Assembly (NCBI GenBank): GCA_963706425.1 | Contig: CAVPMN010000001.1 | Location: 1,054,001-1,118,000 of the forward strand | DNA length: 64,000 nt | Reading direction: 5' to 3' | Source of the DNA: CAVPMN01 sp963706425 | GTDB lineage: Bacteria > Actinomycetota > Acidimicrobiia > Acidimicrobiales > Acidimicrobilacustridaceae | Part shown: in pieces, positions 34,040 through 42,581 of the stretch | How the letters are laid out: each line of letters starts with the position of its first letter | Numbering within the stretch: the stretch's first letter is position 1 | Notes under the pieces: generated by a model | The model's database searches: none | Told to the model about the DNA's origin: nothing | The model's input: only the letters and a program-made list of their open reading frames with translations | Position numbers and translations under genes: made by a program

Positions 34040-34723
34040 ATGGCGAGTCGACGGCCCAAGCCGCACGCGGATGAGGGCAACCCTGCGGAGGCGCCGCGCG
34101 AACGCCTCCACCGGGGCCGCACGCTCGCCGAACGCAAGGCCGAGCGCCGCCAAGCCCTGCTCGACGCCGCGCTCGAGCTGTTCGGCACGAAGGGCTACGC
34201 CGCGACGCCCATCGAGGAGCTGTGTCGCGCCTCGTTCGTGAGCACCAGGTACTTCTACGAAGAGTTCGCCAATCGCGAAGACCTGCTGGCCTCCCTCTAC
34301 GAGCAGCTCCTCGAGGAGGCGTGGGCGGCCGTGTTGGCCGGCGGGGTGGAGGAAGGGCCCGAGTTCCTCAAGCGGGAGATCAGGTCGCGGGTGGGCGCGT
34401 TCGTGCACGCCCTGCTCGACGATCCGCGCGCCGCGAGGGTGATCTGCCTCGAGGCCGTCGGGGTCAGTCCGGCCTTCGAGGCCCGCCGGCGGGCCGCACA
34501 CCTGTTCTACGCCGATGCGCTCGCCACCTTCTTCGCCGGCTACTTCCCGGACGACCGCGAGCCCGACCACAACTTCCAACTGGTGGCCCTGGGCATGGTC
34601 GGGGCCATCAACGAGATCATCATCGATTGGATGGAGCGCGACGATCAGCCCTCGCTCGACGACCTGACCGACGTCGTCGGCGATCTGTTCATCGTGCTCG
34701 GCACGTCGCGCTTCGGGCGCTAG
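34040..34723 (+). CDS. TetR/AcrR family transcriptional regulator
   Basis: A 227-residue repressor-type regulator. The HTH region is RRQALLDAALELFGTKGYAA then TPIEELCRASFVSTRYFYEE, the standard TetR helix-turn-helix. It is preceded by a 35-residue basic N-terminal extension (RRPKPHADEGNPAEAPRERL). The C-terminal ligand domain is variable and gives no clue to the effector. Divergent from the SsuD-like gene, which is a possible target, and convergent with the L,D-transpeptidase gene with a 4-base overlap at the stops. Confidence 0.92.
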   Translation: MASRRPKPHADEGNPAEAPRERLHRGRTLAERKAERRQALLDAALELFGTKGYAATPIEELCRASFVSTRYFYEEFANREDLLASLYEQLLEEAWAAVLAGGVEEGPEFLKREIRSRVGAFVHALLDDPRAARVICLEAVGVSPAFEARRRAAHLFYADALATFFAGYFPDDREPDHNFQLVALGMVGAINEIIIDWMERDDQPSLDDLTDVVGDLFIVLGTSRFGR

Positions 34724-35616
34724 GCAGCCGGCAGGTCGGTGCCGGGGTCGAGCACGGGCCCGCCCGACGTCACCACCACTCGCGTCCCCGGAGGGATCTG
34801 CGGGAACAGCCAGTCCTGATCGGTGTAGCTGGTGCGCACGCAGCCATGGCTGGCGGGGAAGCCCGGGACGCTCGTCGATCCGTGTACCGCGAAACCGCCC
34901 TTGAAGTACATCGGGCGATAGAGCGTGCCGAGGGGCGCGACCTCGGGCGCGTCGATCTTGCGACCGACGGCGAACGTGCCGACCGGTGTCGACGCGACCG
35001 CCGTGTAGCCCGCAGGATGTCGATAGGTCTCGTTGTTGCCGCTCGACACGTTGACGATCGAGACCGAGCCGTCGGCCAGCGTCACGAACATGATCTGACG
35101 ATCGAGGTCGATCTCGAGCGTGGGCCCGGCGCCGACCACCGTCGGCCCACCACCGCGAGGCGGCTCGAACACCGCGCCCATCGTCTGCGGTCCGGCCATG
35201 CCGTCGCGGCCGAGGCCCTCGTGCTTCTGATAGGCCATCACCGCCGACGCGGTGGCGGCCGTGTAGCTGCCGTCGACGTCACCCGGTCGATAGCCCAGCT
35301 CGGCCAGTCGTTGCTCGAGCGCGAGGATCTCGAGTCCGCCATCTCCCGGCCGGTGCACCGGTGGTGGGGGCACGGTCGTCGTGGTGGTGGGCGGCGCGGT
35401 CGTGGTGGTGCTCGGCTCGAGCGTGGTGGAGGAGCTCTCTGCCGCCGAAGGCGCCGGCTCGACCACGGCGGCATCGCTGCCCGAACCGCTCGAGCAGGCC
35501 GCGGTGACGATCGACAACGACGCCATGACACCGACGAAGGCGCTCACGGATCGGCGGGCGCCCGATCGACGAACGGGCGATCGATGTGCGGGGCGTTGGG
35601 GAGCAAGTGTCGGCAC
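34720..35616 (-). CDS. L,D-transpeptidase (YkuD) lipoprotein with peptidoglycan-binding domain
   Basis: A 298-residue cell wall cross-linking enzyme. An N-terminal basic region and lipobox-like VTAACSSG (Cys near residue 42) suggest lipid anchoring outside. A Thr/Pro-rich linker (about 65-88) leads to a PG_binding_1 domain (ILALEQRLAELGYRPGDVDG) and then the YkuD catalytic domain, with the active site in YFKGGFAVHGSTSVPGFPAS followed by HGCVRTSYTD: the H-G and S-H-G-C-V-R motifs are intact. It probably forms 3-3 cross-links in peptidoglycan, as in mycobacteria, or anchors other polymers. Confidence 0.92.
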   Translation of the reverse strand: MPTLAPQRPAHRSPVRRSGARRSVSAFVGVMASLSIVTAACSSGSGSDAAVVEPAPSAAESSSTTLEPSTTTTAPPTTTTTVPPPPVHRPGDGGLEILALEQRLAELGYRPGDVDGSYTAATASAVMAYQKHEGLGRDGMAGPQTMGAVFEPPRGGGPTVVGAGPTLEIDLDRQIMFVTLADGSVSIVNVSSGNNETYRHPAGYTAVASTPVGTFAVGRKIDAPEVAPLGTLYRPMYFKGGFAVHGSTSVPGFPASHGCVRTSYTDQDWLFPQIPPGTRVVVTSGGPVLDPGTDLPAA

Positions 35617-35678
35617 GAACCATCCAGGCTAGGGGCAGCCTGGCGACACGCGCCCGCGACCTCGGCTATGCAAAGGGC

Positions 35679-36704
35679 ATGGCTCTCCCCGACACCAATC
35701 GCCAGCTCATCCTCCGCCGCCGACCGGAAGGACTGGTGACCGACGACGACTTCGAGCTGGTCGAACGTCCGTTGCCCGAGCTCGCCGACGGCGAAGCGTT
35801 GATGCGCACGGTCTATCTCGGGATGGACGCCACCGTGCGCACCTGGTTGAACCGGGGCGAGGGCTACCTGCCGGCGGTCGAGGTGGGCGAGGTCGTGCGC
35901 TGCAGCGGCATCGGTCAGATCGTCGCCACCAACTCCGATGCCTTCGCGGTGGGCGACCTCGCTTACTCCCTTCCCGGCTGGCAGGACTACGCGATCGTGC
36001 GCGACGACCTCTACACCACCAAGCTCCCGGCGGGCACCAACCTCAAGTCGATGATGAGCGTGTTCGGCGCCACCGGTGCGGCCGCCTACTTCGGCCTGAT
36101 CGACTTCGGTCAACCGAAACCCGGCGAGACCGTCGTGGTCTCGGCGGCCGGCGGTGCCACCGGCTCGATCGCCGGCCAGATCGCCAAGATCCTCGGCTGC
36201 CGCGTGGTCGGCATCGCCGGCACCGACGAGAAGTGTCGATGGGTCACCGAGGAGCTCGGGTTCGACGCGTGCATCAACCATCGCACCGCCGATCTCGCCG
36301 CGGCGCTGCGTGAGACGTGTCCCGATCGGGTCGACGTCTACTTCGACAACGTGGGCGGGACCGTGCTCGACGCCGTGCTCGGCCATCTCGCCATGGGCGG
36401 CAGGGTGGTGCTGTGCGGCGCGATCGCGGTCTACAACGACCGCGGTCGTCCCCCGGGTCCGTCGAACTACCTCAACCTCATCGCACGCCGGGGCACCATG
36501 CGCGGCTTCATCACGATCGACCACTGGGATCGATTCCCCGAGTGCATGGCCCAGCTCGGCGAGTGGGCCGAGCAGGGCAAGCTGCGCTGGCGTGAGGAGC
36601 TGGTCGAGGGCTTGGAAGAGGCGCCGCACGCGCTCAACATGCTCTTCACCGGCGAGAACATGGGCAAGGTCATCGTGCAGGTGTCGCCCGAATCGGCCGA
36701 CTGA
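35679..36704 (+). CDS. NADP-dependent MDR oxidoreductase (prostaglandin reductase/CurA-like)
   Basis: Zinc-free medium-chain reductase of about 341 residues. MALPDTNRQLILRRRPEGLV and the 'MRTVYLGMDATVRTWL' region match the leukotriene/prostaglandin reductase and YncB/CurA group. The nucleotide fold is VVVSAAGGATGSIAGQIAKI and the substrate-closing loop is AVYNDRGRPPGPSNYLNLIA. Such enzymes reduce the C=C bond of enones. It starts at an ATG after a GCAAAGGGC sequence and is divergent from the L,D-transpeptidase gene. Natural substrate unknown. Confidence 0.9.
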   Translation: MALPDTNRQLILRRRPEGLVTDDDFELVERPLPELADGEALMRTVYLGMDATVRTWLNRGEGYLPAVEVGEVVRCSGIGQIVATNSDAFAVGDLAYSLPGWQDYAIVRDDLYTTKLPAGTNLKSMMSVFGATGAAAYFGLIDFGQPKPGETVVVSAAGGATGSIAGQIAKILGCRVVGIAGTDEKCRWVTEELGFDACINHRTADLAAALRETCPDRVDVYFDNVGGTVLDAVLGHLAMGGRVVLCGAIAVYNDRGRPPGPSNYLNLIARRGTMRGFITIDHWDRFPECMAQLGEWAEQGKLRWREELVEGLEEAPHALNMLFTGENMGKVIVQVSPESAD

Positions 36705-36707
36705 CGA

Positions 36708-37223
36708 TCAGGTCGCGGGCGGACCACCGAAGAACGGGTTGAACGGCGAGTCGGCGGCCGCCACCACGTCGTGCAACGAGGGATAGCGGTCGCGTCCACG
36801 GGTCAACGCCTCGAGCGTCGCCGCCGAGTTGTTCTCGAACACCTCGACCTCGTCGTCGGCTGACGGATCGACCCACACGGCGGCCACGATGACGAGGTCG
36901 TCGACCAGGTCGGCGTCGATGACTCCCTCGCTCACGGAGCGAGCCACCCCCTGCGCGACGCCGGCCTGCGCAGCACCCCAGGTGAGGCGGCCGTGGCCGC
37001 CGTCGACGATGGCCGCCTTGTTGACGAACAGCGTGTAGGGCTTGACCGGCAGGCCGGGCCGCAGCACGGTGACGAACGGGGCGTGTCCTGCGCTCGGAGT
37101 GGCGAGCGCAGTGGCCCACGCCGTGCCCACCGAACCGTCGCGAGCACCCATCACGGTGTTGACGTGGGCCGCGTTGGGCCCCGACCCAACGAAGCTTTCA
37201 CCCAACTGCGGGCCTTCGCTCAC
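36708..37223 (-). CDS. Formaldehyde-activating enzyme (Fae) family protein
   Basis: A 171-residue Fae homologue. GTG start with AGGAGG eight bases upstream gives SEGPQLGESFVGSGPNAAHV. The family core is clear: GESFVGSGPNAAHVNTVMGA with the conserved His (H20, equivalent to the catalytic His of Fae), TAWATALATPSAGHAPFVTV, LRPGLPVKPYTLFVNKAAI and LTWGAAQAGVAQGVARSV. True Fae condenses formaldehyde with tetrahydromethanopterin; actinobacteria usually lack that cofactor, so the ligand may be tetrahydrofolate, another pterin or simply an aldehyde. No other methanopterin gene is seen here. Interesting in view of the MauE/MauD-like genes and purU 2-6 kb away. Confidence 0.88.
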   Translation of the reverse strand: MSEGPQLGESFVGSGPNAAHVNTVMGARDGSVGTAWATALATPSAGHAPFVTVLRPGLPVKPYTLFVNKAAIVDGGHGRLTWGAAQAGVAQGVARSVSEGVIDADLVDDLVIVAAVWVDPSADDEVEVFENNSAATLEALTRGRDRYPSLHDVVAAADSPFNPFFGGPPAT

Positions 37224-37279
37224 GATCTCGACCTCCTGGACGATGGGAAGACCACAGCATGGTCGACAAGGAGGCCCCG

Positions 37280-37795
37280 ATGGCGATGGTCGTGACGGAG
37301 AAGCAGCTCGAGGCCCACTGCCAGGAGCTCCTGTCGGACGAGCAGGTCCTGGCCACCGGCCTGTTCCAGCCGTACGGCTCGGGTGTCGCCGCCGCCGCGG
37401 GCCTGGGGTTGGCCAACGAAGTGACGAACGACGTTCACCTTGGCGGCGTGGCCGGCTTCGTCGTCGATGTGGCGGGCGGGGTGGCCGCCCAGCGGGGGCT
37501 GGCGAGTGCCAGCAACCAGCCACCGTGGACCGCCCTCGCGGTGACCGCGGCCCACATCTACGCCTTCGACGCCAGCGCAGCGGGTGGGCTGGCCGCATCG
37601 CACACCTTCTCCGGCCCGCCCTACGCGATGTGGAACCGAGCCTCGGTGGCCGTGCACACCAGGCGATACGTCGCCTCATTCACCCTGACGATCGACGACC
37701 ACGACACGGGCACGAGCTTCGAGTTCAAGGGCAACTCGATCTACAAGGTCAACGGCAAGCTGGTGGCCCACCTGCTGGCCGACGACGCGTCCTGA
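37280..37795 (+). CDS. Hypothetical protein with glycine-rich core
   Basis: About 171 residues, no recognised domain. The ATG at 37280 is preferred because AAGGAGG stands 5 bases upstream; an in-frame ATG at 37259 would add 7 residues. The sequence has an N-terminal acidic helix (EKQLEAHCQELLSDEQVLAT), a Gly/Ala-rich hydrophobic stretch (about residues 40-80, GVAGFVVDVAGGVAA), and a beta-rich C-terminal half (YVASFTLTIDDHDTGTSFEF). It could be a PH-like or bacterial photosystem assembly-like small protein, but nothing fixes that. Divergent from the Fae-like gene (about 55 bases) and possibly sharing its promoter region. Confidence 0.65.
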   Translation: MAMVVTEKQLEAHCQELLSDEQVLATGLFQPYGSGVAAAAGLGLANEVTNDVHLGGVAGFVVDVAGGVAAQRGLASASNQPPWTALAVTAAHIYAFDASAAGGLAASHTFSGPPYAMWNRASVAVHTRRYVASFTLTIDDHDTGTSFEFKGNSIYKVNGKLVAHLLADDAS

Positions 37796-37840
37796 CCGGC
37801 ACCTCACTCGGCCGCCCCGCCGATCTCACCGAGCACTCCT

Positions 37841-37900
37841 CACCCGTTCCTGTAGCCCAACCGTGACCCTGGGGTCCCGTCGTGACTACAGAAACGGTGG
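37841..37900. repeat. Imperfect palindrome between convergent genes
   Basis: Two 29-base half-sites around 37841-37900 match at roughly two thirds of positions, with the best paired parts CTGTAG/CTACAG and GACCC/GGGTC. It fills most of the gap between the hypothetical gene and the quinone oxidoreductase gene, both ending towards it, so it is a plausible two-way terminator. Confidence 0.55.
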
Positions 37901-37918
37901 TTGAACGGTGGGGTGCGG

Positions 37919-38893
37919 TCAGTCGCTCACCAGGGCGACCTTGCCGACGACCCGACGGCCGAGCAGGTCGTCGAGCGCGTCGGCCGCCCCCTCGAGCGGA
38001 TAGGTGGTCGGCTCGACCGGATGCAGGCGACCGTCAGCGGCCATCGCCAACAGCTCGGCCAGCAACGCCTGCTGCACGTCCGGTGTGCGCATGGCCCACG
38101 CGCCCCAATCGACGCCCACGATCGTGCGGTTGTTGAGCAGCACCTGATTGAGCGGCAGACGAGGGATGGGCCCACCGGCGAACCCGATCACGACATACCG
38201 ACCGAACCACCGCAAGGCGCGCAACGCGGGCTCGGCCAACTCGGCACCCACCGGATCGACCACCACGTCGACGCCACCTCCAGCGAGCTCGCGCGCCCGC
38301 ACCTTGAGGTCGTCGCTCGCCGGATCGATCGCGGCCGTCGCACCGATCGCCAGGGCGGCGGCGCGCTTCTCGGGGCTCGACGCCACCGCGATGGCCGTCG
38401 CACCGAGGGCCGTGGCCACATCGATGGTGGCCAGCCCCACGCCGCCGCCCGCTCCGAGCACGAGGACCGTCTCACCGGCGGCCAGCGCGGCCCGGGTGCG
38501 CAGCGCGAACAGCGCGGTGCAGTAGCTCTGCACGAACGTGGCTGCCTGGGTGAACGAGACGCCCTCGGGAACGGCGACCACCTGCGCAGCTGACAGCGCC
38601 ACCCGATCGGCGAAGCCGCCCAGCCCTGGCATCGCCAACACCCGGTCGCCCGCCGCCACGCCTTCGACGCCGGCGCCGACTTCGACCACCGTGCCGGCGA
38701 TCTCGCTGCCCGGCACGAACGGCAGCGACGGTTTGATCTGATAGGAGCCCGACACGAACAGCGCGTCGACGTAGTTGACGCCTGCGGCGCGCACGGCGAC
38801 GACCACCTGGCCGTCGCCGGCCACCGGATCGGCGCGCTCCTCGACGACGAGCACGTCGGGCGGGCCCAGCTCATGACACACGACGGCTCGCAT
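37919..38893 (-). CDS. NADPH:quinone oxidoreductase-like MDR protein
   Basis: A 324-residue zinc-free MDR reductase of the QOR class. MRAVVCHELGPPDVLVVEER is the typical start; GVNYVDALFVSGSYQIKPSL and the FVPGSEIAGTVVEVGAGV region define QOR. The nucleotide-binding motif is LVLGAGGGVGLATIDVATAL. A longer open frame exists upstream, but the QOR homology begins at this ATG. No zinc ligands are visible. Probably reduces quinones or enoyl compounds in the cytoplasm. Confidence 0.92.
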   Translation of the reverse strand: MRAVVCHELGPPDVLVVEERADPVAGDGQVVVAVRAAGVNYVDALFVSGSYQIKPSLPFVPGSEIAGTVVEVGAGVEGVAAGDRVLAMPGLGGFADRVALSAAQVVAVPEGVSFTQAATFVQSYCTALFALRTRAALAAGETVLVLGAGGGVGLATIDVATALGATAIAVASSPEKRAAALAIGATAAIDPASDDLKVRARELAGGGVDVVVDPVGAELAEPALRALRWFGRYVVIGFAGGPIPRLPLNQVLLNNRTIVGVDWGAWAMRTPDVQQALLAELLAMAADGRLHPVEPTTYPLEGAADALDDLLGRRVVGKVALVSD

Positions 38894-38928
38894 CCCGTGA
38901 GTCTGGCGCAACGAACCGCCGACGCCAC

Positions 38929-38978
38929 GTTCTGGCCGTGACAACGCGCACCCCGGTGCGCGTTGTGCCTGCCAAAAC
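38929..38978. repeat. GTTCTGGC-family palindrome
   Basis: 12-base perfect arms (ACAACGCGCACC at 38941-38952, complement at 38955-38966) with a 2-base spacer, flanked by GTTCTGGC on the left and its near-complement GCCAAAAC on the right. Same size and layout as the elements at 8148-8191 and 63372-63427, but with different inner arms. Confidence 0.8.
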
Positions 38979-38991
38979 CGGGCGGTGACCG

Positions 38992-39480
38992 TCAGGCGAA
39001 CGACACGGTGGCGAGGGCGTTGTTGACCTCACCCACGAGCACGGCCCGCATGGCGTAGCTGCCGATGGCCACGTAGAGACAGAACGCGCGGTCCTGGTGG
39101 GCGAAGAAGCGTTGGCAGCCGGCCTGTCCGGAGATCGTGCGCTGCATCTGCTGGGGATCGAAGTCGTGGGCCGACAACGGCCACGGGATGCCCTTGGCGG
39201 TGAACAAGGCCGAGGAGGCCTCGGCGGCGTCGTGCTCGAGCAGCGAGATGAAGATGCCGCCCCGACCCATGAGCTCGACCGCCCCGCCTCCGTAGTCACC
39301 GCGGATCGCGGGAAGGGCGAAGTTGGCGAGATGGAGGATCGGTGTGGCGGTCTCGTTGCCGCTCGCCGCGACCATGCGCCCGCTCGTGGCCAACGCGGCG
39401 TCGGCGTCTCGCCGGTAGATCTCGCCGTCCCACCCGCGCAGCGGCGAGGCCGCCATGCCGAACGCCTGCAGCGTGGCCAC
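38992..39480 (-). CDS. Hypothetical protein, last gene of the MauE/Cys-rich/MauD-like set
   Basis: A 162-residue protein of no recognised family. No signal peptide or membrane helix is obvious. The sequence has an N-terminal region with possible helices (RRDADAALATSGRMVAASGN), a Gly-rich segment (GDYGGGAVELMGRGGIFISL) and two cysteines in the C-terminal half (SGQAGCQRFFAHQDRAFCLY). It starts at a GTG three bases after the stop of the MauD-like gene, so it is almost certainly co-transcribed and translationally coupled. A cytoplasmic helper for the exported Cys-rich protein is one possibility. Confidence 0.75.
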   Translation of the reverse strand: MATLQAFGMAASPLRGWDGEIYRRDADAALATSGRMVAASGNETATPILHLANFALPAIRGDYGGGAVELMGRGGIFISLLEHDAAEASSALFTAKGIPWPLSAHDFDPQQMQRTISGQAGCQRFFAHQDRAFCLYVAIGSYAMRAVLVGEVNNALATVSFA

Positions 39481-39482
39481 CG

Positions 39483-40331
39483 CTACCGCCTGCCCGACGG
39501 TGGCACGCCGGCCTCGGCGGAACGATCGTCGACGGCGGGCTCGGTGACGCGATCGGGATAGAGGCTGGGATCGCCCGGCGCGATGCCCGCCCGCAGCAAC
39601 TCCTCGTCGGCCCGCGCTTCACGTCCCGGCCCGTCGAGCCGCCGCGCCGGCTGGCCGGCCGCCGCGTCGTCGTCGAGCACCAGACCGGCGTCGGCGGCCG
39701 CCTGACGCAACAGGTTGGCGACCTGGGCCCAGCTGGCGGCCGCGCCTTCGCCGACCACCCGCCCCTCGGGACCGTCGACGAGGATGACGTAGGGGCTGAC
39801 CGGCACCCCGTAGTCGGTGAACGCCTGCGACGACATGAGGGTGATCGACCCGGTCGGGGCCAGCTGGGCCACCGCCGCCGGGCTCTCCTCGTCGGGGCCC
39901 TTCGTGACGATCACCAGGCGCGTGTCGCGGCCAGGGAGCCGGTCGGCTTCCCCCTCGGCGAACGCCCGCCAGAAGTCGCCGCAGGTGCCACAGCCACTCG
40001 ACAGGAAGGCGATGAGCGTCGAATGGGCCACGCCGACCACACCCACCGCCTTGGCCGCTCCATCGGGGGTCGAGCCGGCCAGGTCGAAGGCGGGGGTGTC
40101 GTCGGACCGTGGCGCGGCGACCCCCTCCTGGGTGCGGATCTCGGGACGCTCCGTGAGCGCCACGCTGGAGGTGACCCCGGTGCCGGCATCGGAACCGTCG
40201 TCGGCTTCGTACACCCCGGCACCCAGCTCGTGCAGGCGGCGCAGGATCTCGGCGTGGCTGCGCAGCAGTCCGACGACGAGCACTCCGAGGAGCAGGACGG
40301 CGACCGCGAGCACGATCACGAGGGCCAGCAC
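39483..40331 (-). CDS. Membrane-anchored thioredoxin-like protein (MauD/TlpA-like)
   Basis: A 282-residue protein with an N-terminal transmembrane helix (LALVIVLAVAVLLLGVLVVG), an acidic spacer, and a thioredoxin-fold domain at about residues 95-205. The redox motif is C-G-T-C in AFLSSGCGTCGDFWRAF. The cis-Pro loop is GVPVSPYVILVDG. The topology (one helix, then an extracytoplasmic thioredoxin domain) and the neighbours (MauE and a 26-Cys exported protein) indicate a disulfide isomerase/oxidase role like MauD in methylamine dehydrogenase maturation. GTG start (LALVIVLA) with GAAGAGG upstream. The C-terminal 60 residues are Pro/Arg/Asp-rich and of unknown use. Confidence 0.82.
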   Translation of the reverse strand: MLALVIVLAVAVLLLGVLVVGLLRSHAEILRRLHELGAGVYEADDGSDAGTGVTSSVALTERPEIRTQEGVAAPRSDDTPAFDLAGSTPDGAAKAVGVVGVAHSTLIAFLSSGCGTCGDFWRAFAEGEADRLPGRDTRLVIVTKGPDEESPAAVAQLAPTGSITLMSSQAFTDYGVPVSPYVILVDGPEGRVVGEGAAASWAQVANLLRQAAADAGLVLDDDAAAGQPARRLDGPGREARADEELLRAGIAPGDPSLYPDRVTEPAVDDRSAEAGVPPSGRR

Positions 40332-40349
40332 GACGACGACCTCTTCACT

Positions 40350-40401
40350 GGGATCAGACTTGCTGCGATCAGGCTCACTCGAATCAGGCTCACGCGATCA
40401 G
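40350..40401. repeat. 15-base tandem repeats between the Cys-rich and MauD-like genes
   Basis: About three and a half near-identical 15-base units with the core GATCAGGCTCACT run head to tail from 40350 to 40401. They span the stop of the Cys-rich repeat protein gene and the leader of the MauD-like gene. They may adjust the intercistronic spacing; no regulatory role is shown. Confidence 0.8.
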
Positions 40402-42581
40402 GGAACGACGACATCACGGCAGGCGAGCAGGGGGTTGGTGTCGTTGCCGGCCTTGTTGATGGCGTAGACGCACACCCGATGAGGTCCGCTCGACAACGGC
40501 ACGGTGACGTCGAAGCCATGGTCGTCACCGTAGAGCGGAAAGGCAGCGCCCACGTCAGGCCGGTCGACGTCGGCCACGGCCTGCGCCCGCCACTGGCCGT
40601 CGGCGTAGACGTGCACGTCGGCCGGCCCGGCGATGTCGGGGTCGATCGCCCAGCCGGTGAGACGGACCGAACCGGCCGAGGTCTTGGCGCCGTCGAGCGA
40701 GCCGAACGGGGCGCCGCCGACGAACACGTTGCGGCAGGAGATGAGCGGGTTGGTCGTGCCCGCGCCGATGTTGATGGCGTAGACGCACACCTCACGCCAC
40801 CCGGCGGTGGCGGGCACGGTGACCTGGAAACCGCGTGCCGACCCGTAACCCGGGAAGGCGGCACCGACGTCGGGACGTGGGCGATCGGCGAGGGCCTCGG
40901 TGCGCCACTGGCCGTCGACGTAGACGTGCACGAGGACCGAGTCGGCGCTGTCGGGATCGAGCACCCACCCCGACACCTGGATCGAGCCGGGACCACTGCG
41001 CACCCCGTCGACCGACCCGAACGGGTTGCCCGAACGCACCTCGACCGTGCGGCAGGCGATGAGCGGATCGGCGCCGGCGCCGATGTTGTCGGCGTAGACA
41101 CAGACCTGGCGGACACCCGGCGACGCAGCGACCGAGCCGGCGAAACCGTGCTGTGACCCGTAGGCGGGATAGGCGGCGCCGACGTCGGGCCGGTCGCCGT
41201 CGGCGGTGAACGTGCCCCGCAGCGAGCCGTCGACGTAGACGCGTACCTGGGTGGGGGCGGTGGTGTCGGGGTCGATGACCCAACCCGACACCTCGATGGC
41301 GCCGAGGGTGGCGCTGGCTCGATCGAGCGAGCCGAACGGCTTGCCCACGTCGACCGTGCGGCAGTCGATGAGCGGGTTGGTGGACCCGTTCGAGACGTTG
41401 ATGGCGTAGACGCACACCTGGTGCGTGCCGCCGCTCACGGGGACCGTGACGTCGAACCCGTGGTTGTTGCCGTAGCCCGGATAGGCGGCGCCGATGTCGG
41501 GACGCGACCGGTTGGCCGTGGCGGCCAGTCGGTAGGTGCCGTCGACATAGACGTGGATCGCCACCGCGCCGGCCGTGTCGGGATCGATCACCCAACCGGT
41601 GAGCCGCACGCTGTCGGGACCGGTGGAGACACCGTCGAGCGAGCCGAACGGGTTGCCCAGTCGCACCTGCCCGCAACCGATGAGCGGGTTCTCGCCACCG
41701 GCGCCACGGTTGATGGCATAGACACACACGTTGCGCAGACCAGGCTTGGCCGCAACCGAGATGTCGAACCCGTGGGACGCGCCGTAGCCCGGATAGGCCG
41801 CGCCGACATCGGGGCGGAACCGATCGGCACGGCCAGCGCCGGCCCATTGGCCGTCGACATAGACGTGCACGTCGACCGACTCCTGCGTGTCGAAGTCGAG
41901 GGCCCAGCCCTGCACCCGCGCGCCGCCCGACACCTCGGTGACCGAATCGAGTGAGCCGATCGACGAGTGCAGACAGGCCCGGTCGTGGCCGGCTGTGTTC
42001 TGGTCGACCCGCAACGTGGTGGTGCACGACGGCTCGATCGCCCACGGCGGCACGCAGGTGACCACCCGGCAGACGATCGGCCCGATGCACGGCACGTCCT
42101 GGTTGCACTGCCCGTAGCGGAACTGCGTGCAGCCCGCCTTGCGATTGCCGCAGTTGCCCTGGGCACATCCACAACCGGTGCCCGAGCACGATCCCGAGCA
42201 GATGCCGTTGCCGCCACAGCCGCAGCCATTGCACGGCGCGTTGCAGTCCATGTAGTAGCGAGGCCCGCCGCAGAACGCCGTGCCGTCGGCCTTCCACCAG
42301 CCGCCCATGAGGGTGCCGGGAGGGCAGGTGTTCTTTCCCGTGAGCGTGCAGCAGAACTCGGTGTAGCCGTCACAGCAGAGCGCGCCGCAGTCGCAGTTCG
42401 AGCCGTTGCAGTTGCAGATGGCGGCGTAGGCGGTGGTGGGCTTGAGGGCGTAGGCGACCGGGTTGGCCGCCAACGCGCTGCCGACCACCGCCGAGCGGGC
42501 GAAGAAGCCGCGGCGGCCGAAGCGTTCGGCCACGAACCCCGAGACCGAGGTGGCGAGACGAGCGGTGACCGACGATGTCAT
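40398..42581 (-). CDS. Tat-exported 26-cysteine protein with MADH-light-chain-like N-terminus and five surface repeats
   Basis: 727 residues. Residues 1-52 are a twin-arginine signal (ERFGRRGFFARSAVVGSALA ... TTAYA). Residues 53-205 hold 26 cysteines, e.g. ICNCNGSNCDCGALCCDGY, then NTCPPGTLMGGWWKADGTAF and YYMDCNAPCNGCGCGG. The CPPG...W...Y-x-D-C pattern recalls the methylamine dehydrogenase light chain (MauA), also Tat-exported with many disulfides, but the similarity is partial. Residues about 210-727 are five repeats of about 103 residues: FGSLDG..., GWxxDxDT, VHVYVDGQW, RPDVGAAYPGYG..HGF, VCVYAINxGxGxxNPLIxC. That repeat is common in actinobacterial secreted proteins. Operon partners MauE and MauD-like probably make the disulfides. 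No heavy chain (MauB) is present; function unknown. Confidence 0.82.
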   Translation of the reverse strand: MTSSVTARLATSVSGFVAERFGRRGFFARSAVVGSALAANPVAYALKPTTAYAAICNCNGSNCDCGALCCDGYTEFCCTLTGKNTCPPGTLMGGWWKADGTAFCGGPRYYMDCNAPCNGCGCGGNGICSGSCSGTGCGCAQGNCGNRKAGCTQFRYGQCNQDVPCIGPIVCRVVTCVPPWAIEPSCTTTLRVDQNTAGHDRACLHSSIGSLDSVTEVSGGARVQGWALDFDTQESVDVHVYVDGQWAGAGRADRFRPDVGAAYPGYGASHGFDISVAAKPGLRNVCVYAINRGAGGENPLIGCGQVRLGNPFGSLDGVSTGPDSVRLTGWVIDPDTAGAVAIHVYVDGTYRLAATANRSRPDIGAAYPGYGNNHGFDVTVPVSGGTHQVCVYAINVSNGSTNPLIDCRTVDVGKPFGSLDRASATLGAIEVSGWVIDPDTTAPTQVRVYVDGSLRGTFTADGDRPDVGAAYPAYGSQHGFAGSVAASPGVRQVCVYADNIGAGADPLIACRTVEVRSGNPFGSVDGVRSGPGSIQVSGWVLDPDSADSVLVHVYVDGQWRTEALADRPRPDVGAAFPGYGSARGFQVTVPATAGWREVCVYAINIGAGTTNPLISCRNVFVGGAPFGSLDGAKTSAGSVRLTGWAIDPDIAGPADVHVYADGQWRAQAVADVDRPDVGAAFPLYGDDHGFDVTVPLSSGPHRVCVYAINKAGNDTNPLLACRDVVVP

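Noticed and set aside
36708..37679. Longer frame upstream of the Fae-like protein
   Set aside because: The Fae homology begins right after the GTG at 37223, which has a good AGGAGG site; upstream residues are Arg-rich antisense sequence of the divergent gene.
39342..41156. Long plus-strand open frame across the MauD-like and Cys-rich genes
   Set aside because: Repetitive only because it is antisense to the five-repeat protein; no ribosome site and no conserved motifs.
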